Part shown: one piece after another, positions 1-9,567 of the stretch
Layout: each line of letters starts with the position of its first letter
Position numbering within the stretch: position 1 is the first letter of the stretch
Assembly (NCBI GenBank): GCA_029204225.1
Contig: MU835186.1
Location: 1 to 41,172 of the forward strand
Direction: 5' to 3'
DNA from: Diphasiastrum complanatum
Taxonomy: Eukaryota > Streptophyta > Lycopodiopsida > Lycopodiales > Lycopodiaceae
DNA: 41,172 nt
The notes under the pieces: model-generated
Seen by the model: only the letters and a program-made list of their open reading frames with translations
Told to the model about the DNA's origin: nothing
Database searches by the model: none
Translations under genes and position numbers: made by a program

Positions 1-854
1 CCCACTTTGATTGTTCCCCCAATGTCCTCAAGCTCCCCATTGATCAATATAATTCCCCATGACATAGGCAATGGTGGACTCCTCTTCAAATCATAGCTTT
101 AATTGACTTAGCTTATAAGGTCAGCATGCTGTGAGGTGTTGTCGGCTTCATATATCCCTTGCAATGTGTCCGAAGTCTCCTTTGTTGTAGTAGTTCCTTT
201 TAACTCCTTATGAAGCTCATTGACAACATTAATTTGAATGATGTGTAGAGCTAGTCTAACTTTCTTGCCATACCTTACCACATCTTGCACTTGTTGAAGT
301 CTCTCTTCAACACCAAGTACAATATCCATCAGATCCTATATCACCAACAAAAAATTCCATCCTAATCTTCCAATTAGAATACTTAGAAGATGTCAATCTA
401 TCACTTGTATACAAGAGTATGTTGCTGTGAAGTGCCATTTTGACAAGAAATGTAAAAAGCTAGATCAAACTTGATGAAATGAAGATGACAAGCACAAGAC
501 CTAATATTGTGCTTCTATAAGGGAACAAATTATACAAGAATTATAATAGATCAAATCATCCTTTTGCAGAATCGGTTGGCACTCTCTTGGCGATTCTATA
601 AACACCTAGGAACAAGAAAATGCAGCGAAAATTTAATTGGTACATGGAGAGACATAACTCAATTACATAATGGCGCCGAATGATCTGTGTGAAGGCTTCA
701 GTTCCTCATGACATTATACTAGCAGAGTTTGGATCTCCTCCTATGGTTGGTGAGGCTATGTTCCAGATTGTCATTACATAAGCTAGTCGATATGGAATAC
801 TTCCAGGTATTTGGTTGCTGCTTACACTTCATCTCGGTCTATTACTAATCAGAC

Positions 855-856
<2 letters not shown>
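1..856. other. No recognisable gene
   Basis: I recognise no gene here. A minus-strand open stretch of 73 codons at 108-329 has a balanced, slightly helical composition and could be the tail of a decayed transposon protein, but it has no motif I can name. The rest is ordinary AT-rich sequence with frequent stops on both strands. Confidence 0.4.

Positions 857-912
<56 letters not shown>
857..912. repeat. (GA)28 microsatellite
   Basis: This is an uninterrupted GA dinucleotide array of about 56 bp, read directly from the sequence. It is one of eight CT/GA arrays in the window. Confidence 0.98.
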
Positions 913-915
<3 letters not shown>

Positions 916-2110
916 TCCAAGACAATGTATGCCTAGTAGTGTAACTTGTTTCTTTCCAATTCATATGAGAGATAAATAATGAGAGATTTTCATACCTATT
1001 TATAGGCATGTTAGGCTACAACTAGAAAGTTCTAAACTCTCCGGTTTCATCTTGAATCATAACCATTTATTACATTGTTGGTCTAGATCCATCTACATAG
1101 CAATAAATGATAGGATTGCAATTTATGTAACACTAAACAATAAAGATATTATTGGTTGGACCAACTCGGCTCCTTCCAAGCTGATTCCACACATGTGAGG
1201 CTACACTTTCACCTTTGATCAAACCTCGATCCCAATCTTCTATATTGTGCAAGAATTTGTCCACCTTATAGTATCCCCAAGCTCTTAGATTGTGCAAGAG
1301 ATTGATAAATCTATCTAGCACCTTCTTGTCAAAGAACTAGAGTTTCGCATTCGTTGATAGACCATGTTTACCATTCCATGACACTCTTATTCCCCATAGA
1401 TGAACTTACTTGCAATCATCCCCTTTTCCATCATCGGTTCTTTTGTTCAAACTTCATGAAGACACCTGACCTCTTTTGGGCTAAAATATCTCACAAAAGA
1501 AAACCTTCTATACAAATGCACTCAAAGATTAGAACTGAAGTCTGTGAACAAATCATATTTATGCCTATCCTTTGTCCTTTATTATATTCACAAGCCTTGT
1601 TATTAGTTTATTGTCACTTAAAAGATCAATTGATGCTTTGATCAAGAGTGACAAATGCCACCAACTATAGGTCTCTCATTTCTAGCAAACAAATCTAAAA
1701 GAAATGTGAAAGAGTCTATACATATTACAAACGTAGAATTAGGTTACAAATTAAAGCACAATACCTTAGATGGACGTAACAACACTCAAGATGACTTAAA
1801 CTTGAAGTCCATGCTCTCACTGAAAACCATTGTACTCAAAACAAGAATCATAGGTAAATGATGATAACATTGACTGCTAAAAAACAATAATCTAGATCAA
1901 AATCAAAAAAATTCTCTTTTTTCATTGTATATTTGTAACACTAAGTAACAGAAAAATGAGAGAAATAGTGAAAATTAACAAACTAGGAAAAATCAAGGAA
2001 ATTGAAAAACCTGAAGAAATGTTGCTAAGGTAACATTGCTTTGTCGTTTCCAATGAAGAGTTGTCAACAATGTTAAAAACAAACATCTTCTAATTTGTCC
2101 CAACCATAGA
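913..2110. other. No recognisable gene
   Basis: I see only short open stretches (for example 1354-1641 plus and 1133-1321 minus) with no motif, no codon bias and no neighbours that would support them. I treat the stretch as decayed intergenic DNA. Confidence 0.4.
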
Positions 2111-2169
2111 ACCCACGGTTCCCAGAACCGTGGGTCATGGGAACCATGGAAGGAACCGTACCACGGTTC
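2111..2169. repeat. Two adjacent perfect hairpins sharing a GAACCGT core
   Basis: 2111-2121 pairs perfectly with 2125-2135 (11-bp stem, 3-nt loop CCA). 2153-2159 pairs with 2163-2169 (7-bp stem, 3-nt loop). Both stems use the same GAACCGT/ACGGTTC core, so the block holds four copies of the core in alternating orientation. It may be a worn transposon end or a protein-binding cluster; the sequence alone does not decide. Confidence 0.7.
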
Positions 2170-2312
2170 ATGAACTTTGGTATGGTTCATTAATTAATTA
2201 AATTTTTGCCCCCCAAAACCCCTCAATGCTCATTTTTTGGTCCTCATTTCACATTTGTTGTGGTAGAGGTTGAGAGATGGTGCTTTGGTTTGAAAGAGAG
2301 GGCTGCTCAGAT

Positions 2313-2590
2313 TGATGAGAGAGAATAGGGCAGGGTAGAGAGAGACTGTAGCGGCCTCTGTAGAGAGAGAAAATTAGGGTTTAGTTGTAGGTGTGCTTTT
2401 TTGGGTCAAAAACAGGTTTTTGAGCATTCCCTCATGCAAATAGATCTATTTTTAGGGTCGGGATTTTGGATCATAGAGAGAGATTGGGACAGCCTAGAGA
2501 GAGACTGTACCAGCCTATCTAGAGAGAGAAGGTTAGGGTTTAGGTTAATTTTGGAGCAAAAAAATAGGTTTTTTGCATTATGGAGGGCCA
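2313..2590. repeat. Imperfect tandem duplication containing TTAGGGTTTAG
   Basis: A segment of about 110-120 bp occurs twice, at about 2313-2421 and 2470-2582. Each copy has a GAGAGAGA-rich start, an AGAGAGAGACTGTA motif, a TTAGGGTTTAG block, then a T-rich end with CAAAAA and AGGTTTTT. The TTAGGGTTTAG block is one and a half plant telomere units but is not arrayed. Confidence 0.6.
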
Positions 2591-3655
2591 TTTCTGGAGG
2601 TTTAGGGGTTTAGCTTGATAGGGTTCAGGGTTGGCATTCCCAGGTTCATTGCATTGCGTGGGAGCACACATCCACTTATCCAGGACCGGTTCATGGATTG
2701 GCGAGAATTTCTCAAACCAATCGCGTTTCCCGGTCATATGCCTTGTGGCGCCTGAATCTATGAACCATCTGGCACCATCATCAACCTGGGATGCCAATGC
2801 CGATGAGAAGACACTTGTCTCGTCATCTTCCCCATCATCTTCGGCAATGTTGCCTTGTTGCTTCACTTTTCCCGCCTTTATGTCCGCTTTCTTCTTGTAA
2901 CACTCACGTGCCCAATGACCCGGTTTGTGGCAATAGTAACATTTGCCTTTCTTCTTCCTTTTGACCTTCGATGACGACTCTTCCTCATCATCATCATCCT
3001 TGGATTTCTTAGGAATCCTCTTCCACCCTTTCTGCTTGCCTTTAGCAAGCAGTGCTTGATCATCTTATGGGGTTTGCCTTGACTTCACTACCTCGCAGTG
3101 CTACTCTTCCTGCAACATGATTCCGTGAAAGTCTTCAAAAGTAGGCAATCTCTCCCTCGAAGCAATGCCGCTCACGAACATTTGTAGACCTTTCGAAACA
3201 CCGCTCATAGTGATATGTACCAATTCAACGTCCCTAATTGGTTCTCCAATTGCCACAAGTTGATCTCTCAGCTCCTTTATCCTGGTCAAGAAAGATCCCA
3301 CCGATTCGCCTTCTTCCATCCCAATTGTGTTCAATCTCGACTTCAAGAACATGGCTCTAGCTGGATTGCAAGTTTGAAATTGCATTCTAAGAGCTTCCCA
3401 AGCTCCCCTAGTTGTTGTGGCATCACTTATATGGGTGATCACAAGGTTGATCAAGGACAATGCTCTCTGCGCCTTTTTATCAAAGGCCCTCATGTCACCT
3501 GGAGTGGTATTAGGCCGGACTTCAATACCTGCAACAATGTCCCATAACTCCTTCTCCATCAAAATGCTCTTCATTTTCAATTTCCAGATGTTCTAGTTAG
3601 AAGCCCCATCAAGTTTGCTTACATCGCCCAAAATTGCTTCATTGAAGTTTGCCAT
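2540..3655 (-). pseudogene. Copia element A: gag-protease remnant with three in-frame stops
   Basis: This is the Ty1/copia gag polyprotein continuing into the aspartic protease. One frame runs from the ATG at 3655: a gag (UBN2-type) domain with motifs such as KMKSILMEKELWD and GVSKGLQMF, a basic linker, a CCHC zinc knuckle (CYYCHKPGHWAREC), then the protease start WFIDSGATRHMTG with the active-site DSG. Three nonsense codons interrupt the otherwise unshifted frame, at 3593-3595, 3101-3103 and 3065-3067. The first falls where the family normally has an aromatic residue before IWKLKMK. Copia homology stops abruptly near 2680, inside the protease, and the frame then runs into unrelated DNA to 2540. 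Integrase, RT and RNase H are missing. It is a dead 5' fragment. The family assignment is very secure; the exact left breakpoint is not. Confidence 0.93.
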
Positions 3656-4900
3656 TTCCAAACTGCTTGAAACTCCACCTGTAGGCTATAAAGTGTATGC
3701 CGAATTCGGCCAACCGTGATATCAAACATCAAAAATAATGACCTGCAATTTTTGGATTACCAGGCCACCCGCCGCTTTTCCGCCAAATTGAAAGCCAAAT
3801 TGGCGTCGCCTTCCGAAATGCTCCTTGTCACCAACTCCCGACTACGTGCCCAATGGAATGGTGAAATCACTTTTGGCGCGCTCCAAACACTTTCTCCGCG
3901 GCAATCACTCTATTTTGACGTATTGTACTTGCAGGTACAGTCAGGGTGCCCTTCGTTTAGAGGCTATAGCCCTTCGTTTGGCCAAAATAGGCTAAAGGAG
4001 ACGAATATAGGGGCTTTTTGGGTTTTTGAACTATTTCTTCAGTGTGAAGAAACTTCACCCTTCAAAAACTTGGGACCCAACTTTTACTTCAACTTGAAAG
4101 TTTTTAATGAAGTTGCAATGCACTTTGCACTTCAGACCCCTTCTTTGACATTTGAATTGGACCCACGCTGATCCGATGGCTGTGGGATAATCAACGGTCT
4201 ATATCCAACTCGATCTCAGTCGTTCATGAACTTAGAGCTCAATCCTCCGATCCACAATGTGTTTGTGCACTGAGAAGGGCTCTCCAAAGCACTAGGCACT
4301 CATGCACACTACCACCACACTCCTACTGTCCGCGCCCGATCTGCGCCTCCTTCACCTTCTTTGCTATACATTCCTCCAGGGTTTCTGGCTATGGTGGCTG
4401 CTGGAGATAAACTTGTTATGCTCCCTATCCTGTCCGTGGCCAAGCACGGTTGTTTGACACACCCTCGGGCGCCCAGCTACACATTTTTACAGCTTTGAAA
4501 AGGCTCAAAAAATGAGGGAGATCACATGTTTTTCAACTCAAAACCCTGGTTGACAAAACAGCCAACTTCCGTACAAATTTCTCTGGCTTTCTAAGAGATT
4601 TAGCTAGCAAGTGGACACCTTCTTGAGGTCGCCCTACAGTTAGCAATCCGCAGCTTCAAACAGCTTGCAAATCGGTGAAGAACAGAGCAAGTTCTAACAA
4701 CAAACACTTCCTAGCTGCTTCTATATGATTTCAAGCGTCCAACTAGCTACCATTTTGTTTCAGACAACAATCCCCTGTCTCTGAATCTTCTTCTAGTTTC
4801 GAGCTATTCCACGAATCTCCACAGACTCGGTTTTGTGCTACCCAATAAACCGTCGTGAATTCGCAGCTCTCTGTTCCTCTCCGGTGATTGTAGCCACCAA
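3656..4900 (-). other. Long leader between primer site and gag of copia element A
   Basis: About 1.25 kb separates the gag start from the primer-binding site. That is long for a copia leader. Both strands carry short open frames, including a plus-strand one at 3716-4171, but none has a recognisable domain. An ancient insertion or a family-specific long leader would both explain the length. Confidence 0.4.
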
Positions 4901-4914
4901 GGGCTCTGATACCA
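4901..4914 (-). other. Primer-binding site (tRNA-Met type) of copia element A
   Basis: On the minus strand the sequence reads TGGTATCAGAGCCC. This is the standard plant copia primer-binding site, complementary to the 3' end of initiator tRNA-Met. It lies three bases downstream of an LTR-like end (..TTCTCA) and upstream of a same-strand gag, which is the expected order. Confidence 0.88.
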
Positions 4915-4917
4915 AGT

Positions 4918-5135
4918 TGAGAATACAGTTTAAAAATCTGAATGAATCAATCACCACAGCACAACGTCAAGTGCAATAAGACAAGACAACAGAATTGCTC
5001 TCCACAAACTGTATATTCACACTAATAAGCAGGTACAAAGATAAAGCTACTTAAGAGCACTCAAAGGGCTCGTAAAAGAAAGACGGCCTGATAATTCTAG
5101 AACTGAGCACACGTGGTACCGTTAAAAACACAAGA
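4918..5135 (-). repeat. 3' end of the 5' LTR of copia element A (outer limit unclear)
   Basis: On the minus strand the LTR would end in ..TATTCTCA, then ACT, then the primer site. On the plus strand it begins TGAGAATA at 4918. I could not find the matching TGAGAATA start of the LTR on the minus strand. A different repeat family appears from about 5138, so the LTR is probably truncated there. Confidence 0.55.
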
Positions 5136-5291
5136 CCTACACACTACTGTGTCTCGGTTTATGAGATCAATTTCTCCCCGGATGAACTTCAACAGCTTAC
5201 TAATTACTTATGGCACTACTTCAACACGCTACAATACGCTATCGAAATTTTGCGTACCAACATGGGGGCTCCGAAACATCTCCCAATTTTC

Positions 5292-5650
5292 AGGTCCCGA
5301 CCGGACAAAGTGTCCCTGAAGCCCTGTTTAATGTCGAACTTCGGACGGACATTGCGGGCCGCCCGTCGGTCGTTTCCTCGTCCTGTTTGTTCCCACAGGT
5401 TCATATCGAGGTTGTCCACTAGCCGAAACAGACGGCACCCGAAACGGATCCCGTTTGGAGAAACGGGGCCGTCGGACGGAGAGTTGCAAAACTAGTCCAT
5501 TTTGCTCGACCTAATTGCGCTTCTCTCCAGTCGAAGGGCCATTTTGACCGAACGATACCCGAATCGAGTCAGGCTCGATCCCTTGGGTTCGTATTGGGAT
5601 CACGAAACTGTGGACTGTGTTCCCAGACCATTGATGCATTCTACACAGTA
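5292..5650. repeat. About 354-bp tandem repeat, detached copy 1
   Basis: The unit begins AGGTCCC and ends near CATTCTAC. It contains blocks shared with the copies at 7569-8573: GTGTCCCTGAAGCCCTGTTT, CCTCGTCCTGT, GTCCATTTTG-like, GGCCATTTTGACCGA and GGGATCACGAA. The segment before it (about 5138-5215) is also repeated, at about 7472-7553. An open frame crosses each copy, but the family looks like satellite-type DNA and I do not call it a gene. Confidence 0.85.
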
Positions 5651-5651
5651 C
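5639..5651. repeat. 13-bp direct repeat, left copy
   Basis: TTCTACACAGTAC occurs here and again at 7471-7483. The two copies exactly bracket the 1.8-kb insert that holds the fold-back. They could be a target-site duplication, or simply the same position of the tandem repeat on either side of the insert. Confidence 0.6.
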
Positions 5652-5957
5652 CATGGCCTATGTGATGAGATAGATTTAGGGTTTGGGGTGGTACAACGTC
5701 ACGTGGGCAACTAATCGGACCATGTCCTGGTAGATGTCCGCCGACACAACGAACGGAAGCAATAAGCAGAATTTCACGAGAGCCAGTGAGAGATAATGGG
5801 GCGACTACCGGAGCTGCAGCTACGTGCCCTCACGGTCCTCGGACCTGCTCCCCCCTGCCCCAGCTGGCGAGGGCGAGGAAACGCAGCGGATTGGAATTAA
5901 CTTCACCCCAGAACAACTGGCCATGGTCCGGGAAGGGTCCCTCGTCGTCGGGCCAGC

Positions 5958-6692
5958 CAATAGGTCTTCTGGTTCTCTGTAGTGAACGGCACAGTTATGA
6001 TGACCATCCACTCTTCTGGTGACCATTCACTCCCTATAGTGAATGGCATTGTTCTGACGACCATTCACCACTATTAGCAGCAGTTTTGTTGCAGTTGTTT
6101 TCATCACACTACGGAATCGGGGATGCACGCCACACAAACACCTCAAAACGTGCTAAAATGTTGGCCGTTTGTTTGGTTTGTGATTTAGGGTTTGGAGAAC
6201 AAACGACCAGAAAGAGGATACCAAAGATACTGTTGAGCAAGATTCTGATGATGATGAGGAGTACAAGCCTTCAGTGCGCCAGACAGAAAGTTCCAGCTCT
6301 TCCATAAGTCTGAGGTGTGACAGAAGTATTGAAGTTGCTTGGTATATGACAGGGACGGTGTGAGTGAAAGTCAGTTAAAGCATGTTTTGCAATAAGAACA
6401 CAATTTGAAAGGAAATTTTATGGGCTTCAATATCCATTTCCTGAACTCAGACACCCAAGGAAGCAGCATAGATTAGGCAATGATCAATACCCTTTCATCT
6501 GGATGTTTGACCAAGAAGCTATGCAAGAAAGCAATGGTCAAAAACGTCTTTCCAGTGCATGAAGATGATGGGAGTAGTTCTGACGCCAGTATGTGTTCCC
6601 GAATCTTGCCACATCACCACTTGCTCCGTTTTCGACTCCACGTGAAAAGTTTTTGGTGAGCCTCCAGAGACGGCACCCAGTGGTTTCTGATC
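5958..6692 (+). repeat. Fold-back inverted repeat, left arm
   Basis: The left arm is the imperfect reverse complement of 6697-7431 around a 4-nt centre (CACT, 6693-6696; inner stem TGATC/GATCA). Matching landmarks include the AGTGAAYGGCACAGTT end, a GTTGAGCAAGATTCT block and the GAGCCTCCAGAGAC inner block. Read forward the arm is coding-like in pieces (VEQDS, DDEEYKP, DGVSESQL, HFLNSDTQ) but holds stops and a deletion compared with the other arm. The outer end carries a short internal duplication around TAGTGAAYGGCA. I do not recognise the source gene. Confidence 0.85.
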
Positions 6693-6696
6693 CACT

Positions 6697-7431
6697 GATC
6701 AAAAACCAGTGGGTGCAGTCTCTGAAGGCTCACCAAAAAACGTTTGACGTGGAGTCGAAAACGGAGCAATTAATGGCGTGATAAAATCCGAGAGTACGTA
6801 AGGGTGACACAACCACTCCTTTCGTCTGCATGCCCTGGAAGGACCTTATCGGCCACTACTTTCTTGTAAGGCTTCCTGGCCAAATATCCAGATGGAAGGG
6901 TAGTGAACATTGCCTGATATATACTACTTCGTTGGGTTTCTGAGTTTAGGAAATGGGCAGTGAAGCCAAAACCTAAATCATAAAACAGTATAAAGCCAAC
7001 ACAACTGCCTTTCAAACTCTGTATTGATTGCAAAACCTGCTCTAATTGACTTTCATTTACACCATCCCCGTCGGTAACCAAACAGCTTCAGTACGTATGT
7101 CGCACTCGCCAGTTATGGAAGAGATCAAACTTTCTTCCTGGCTAACTAAAGGCTTGTACTCTTCATCATCAGAAGAATCTTGCTCAACAGTGTGCTTGAT
7201 GTCCTTTTTTTCGCCGTTTGTTTGCTAGTCGTTGGCCCTAAAGCATACGATAGGTCCACACTTTTGCGTGTTTTGATGGGCTTGTGTGGTGTGCGTCCTC
7301 AATTCCATGGCTTGATGAAAACAACCGTGGAAAAACTGTTGTTTACAATTTTGAACTCCAGAAGTTAATGGACACCAGAAGAGTGAATGGTCAGCAGAAC
7401 TGTGCCATTCACTACAGGGGACCACATGACC
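6697..7431 (-). repeat. Fold-back inverted repeat, right arm
   Basis: The right arm is the partner of 5958-6692. On the minus strand it contains a 103-codon open frame at 6770-7081, with DGDGVNESQLEQVLQ and FLNSETQRSSIYQAMFTT, preceded in another frame by VEQDSSDDEEYKPLVSQEE. These stretches parallel the left arm, so the arms descend from one sequence and have since diverged clearly by eye. The right arm keeps about 12 residues that the left arm has lost. It may be a captured gene fragment or a decayed transposon gene; no known domain was recognised. Confidence 0.85.
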
Positions 7432-7470
7432 GACCACCTGCAAGAGGTATAGCTACCTCTGTCCTCACGG

Positions 7471-7483
7471 TTCTACACAGTAC
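7471..7483. repeat. 13-bp direct repeat, right copy
   Basis: Right copy of TTCTACACAGTAC; see 5639-5651. It is followed by sequence that resembles the leader in front of copy 1 of the tandem repeat (a GAACTTCAACAGCTTACT block). Confidence 0.6.
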
Positions 7484-7568
7484 TGTGTCTTGTATGATGT
7501 GATCGGTTTCCCCCCGAATGAACTTCAACAGCTTACTGATTACTCATGCAAAACTGTTTCATTCATTA

Positions 7569-8573
7569 CAGGTCGTCTGTCCGTTCCTCGTCCTGTCTGC
7601 TCCCACAGGTTCCTGGCGAGGTTGTCGGTTGGCCGAAATAGACGCCACCCGAAACGAAGCCTGTTTGGAGAAATTGGGCCGTTGGACAGAGAGTTGCAAA
7701 ACTAGTCCATTTCACGTGACCTAATTGCGTTTATGTCCCGTCGAACGGCCATTTTGACCGACGACACCCGAATCGAGCCAAGCTCGATCTCTTGAGATCG
7801 TATCGGGATCACAAATCATTGGATTGTATTCCCGAACCATTTTGTAAATTTCGAATGTTTTCAGGTCCCATCCCGGCAAAGTGTCCCTGAAGCCCTGTTT
7901 GACGACGAACTTCGGAAGGACGTATTGGGCATGTCGTCCGTCCGGTCCTCGTCCCGTCTGCTCCCACAGGTTCCTATCGAGGTTGTCCGCTGGCCGAAAC
8001 AGACGACACCTGAAATGGAGAGAAACGGGACTGTCAAACGGAAAGCTGCAAAACAAGTCCATTTCGCTTGACCTAATTGCGTTTCTGTCCCGTCGAAGGG
8101 CCATTTTGACCAAAGGACACCCGAATCGGGCTAGGCTCGGTCGTTTAAGTTCGTATCGGGATCACAAATCCGTGGACTGTATTCCTGGGCCATTTTGTCG
8201 ATTCCAAATGTTTTCAGGTCCCGTCCCTCGCGAAGTGTCCTTGAAGCCCTGTTCAACGTCAAACTCCGGACGGACGTTTTGGGTTCTTCGTCGGTCCTTT
8301 CCTCGTCTTGTCTGTTCCAACAGGTTCCTATCAAGGTTGTCCACTGGCCGAAATAGACGGCACCTAAAACGGATACCGTTTGAAGAAACGGGGCCGTCGA
8401 ACGGAAAGCTGCAAAATTAGTCCATTTCAATTGACCTAATTGTGTTTCTGTCTCGTCGAACTGCCATTTTGACCGGACGATACTCAAATCAAGCCAGGCT
8501 CGGTCCCTTGGGTTCGTGCCTGCTTCACGAACCTGTGGACTGTATTCCTAGACCATTAATACATTCTACGTAG
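7569..8573. repeat. About 354-bp tandem repeat array, copies 2-4
   Basis: Copy 2 (7569-7862) lacks the first 60 or so bases of the unit. Copy 3 is 7863-8215 and copy 4 is 8216-8573. Successive unit starts (AGGTCCC) are 353 bp apart, and conserved points inside are 354 bp apart, so one frame stays open across copies 3 and 4 (7881-8420). Copies differ by many substitutions and short indels, so the array is old. The run of CGA/TCG-rich words suggests it was once GC-richer. Confidence 0.88.
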
Positions 8574-8871
8574 GTTTAAGTGTATGCTACACAAGTGCAG
8601 CTTTGATGTTGAATCTGCACATACCTGTGGTGCAATGCCTACGACACAATGAGGACGTGGGGTGGGGTTGATGATGTGTATGGGTGTGGTTATGATGATT
8701 ATGGTTGTGGCTTGCTTTGATGGTTATGGCTGTGGGGTTGTGGGTTTAGGATGATTTGTTAGGGTTTAGGGTGTTATATTAACTGTGCCATTTGTTAGGG
8801 TGTCGGGTTTAGCATGTTATGTTGAATGGTTGAACATGATGCATATGTTATGAATGAGATGCAGATGTGTT

Positions 8872-8873
<2 letters not shown>
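8574..8873. other. No gene; GT-rich simple sequence
   Basis: The stretch is dominated by degenerate GGTTGTGG, ATGGTTATG and TTAGGGTT words. No open frame of note is present. Confidence 0.5.

Positions 8874-8918
<45 letters not shown>
8874..8918. repeat. (TC)n microsatellite
   Basis: An uninterrupted TC array of about 45 bp. Confidence 0.98.
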
Positions 8919-8920
<2 letters not shown>

Positions 8921-9225
8921 CACGGAGCAAACCATTTCTGACTAACCATTCAAATTTCACAGAGCTAACCATTTGTAAGCAACCACGATAAATTAACCAT
9001 GACACAAATAGACTGTAAAAATATATATACATCTCATCTGATGCCACTGTACATAATGCTAAAATGTGTATCAGTATCTACAAGTCTGTGCTAAAAAAAT
9101 CATCCCTCTGCGTGCCAGATGCATCTGCAGGGGTGTCAAATACAAAGTCTGGCTGGGAGTCTGGAGGCATCTGGGACTCCTCTAAGTCTGGGCCAACGCC
9201 TGCCAAGAGACGACTAGAAAAATCA

Positions 9226-9567
9226 TCAGTGGGCCGGCCTGCCTCTGGGTCTGCCGGAAGGAACCCTCTTTGGTACACTCCTACCTAGAGGTCTCCCTCT
9301 GCCACGGGGGGGTCTCTGGGAAGAACTGCCTGCCTGTGATGCTCTGAGTCGTCTCTGCGCTATCTGTCTCTGGGCAGCAGCCTCCGTCTCCCTCGCAAAC
9401 TCTGACCAGCCATCATCGAAAAGGGGGCGCGATGGGGGAGTACTGGGTGGGGCACGTGGCATATGTGGGCTCATCATCAGAGGCCTCGGATCACCCCACA
9501 GAGCACGCCGAGCGGCATCGTCTGGATCAACCTCTGGCTCTAGCTCATGATCTGTGCAACCAGGCAC
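9226..9567 (-). pseudogene. C-terminal tail of the hAT transposase with AT-hook-like motif
   Basis: The minus frame reads an acidic stretch (ELEPEVDPDD), a proline-rich part, then a strongly basic end (RGRGRPLGR and GRPRGRP). GRPRGRP resembles an AT-hook minor-groove DNA-binding core. Such basic tails occur in some hAT proteins. How it joins the dimerisation exon is unclear: the obvious acceptor at 9582 leads to an early stop in the expected phase, so either another acceptor is used or the frame is broken. An alternative is that the protein ends a few codons after 9581 and this tail is not translated. Confidence 0.5.

Noticed and set aside
690-700. TGGCGCCGA as a gypsy primer-binding site
   Set aside because: Only the first eight bases fit the tRNA-type TGGCGCC pattern, the rest does not, and no LTR end or gag lies beside it.
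3716-4171. 151-codon plus-strand frame as a gene
   Set aside because: It lies antisense in the leader of copia A, has no motif, and has no splice or promoter support.
7881-8420. 179-codon frame as a gene
   Set aside because: It lies wholly inside two tandem repeat units; the open frame follows from the 354-bp spacing, and no domain is present.
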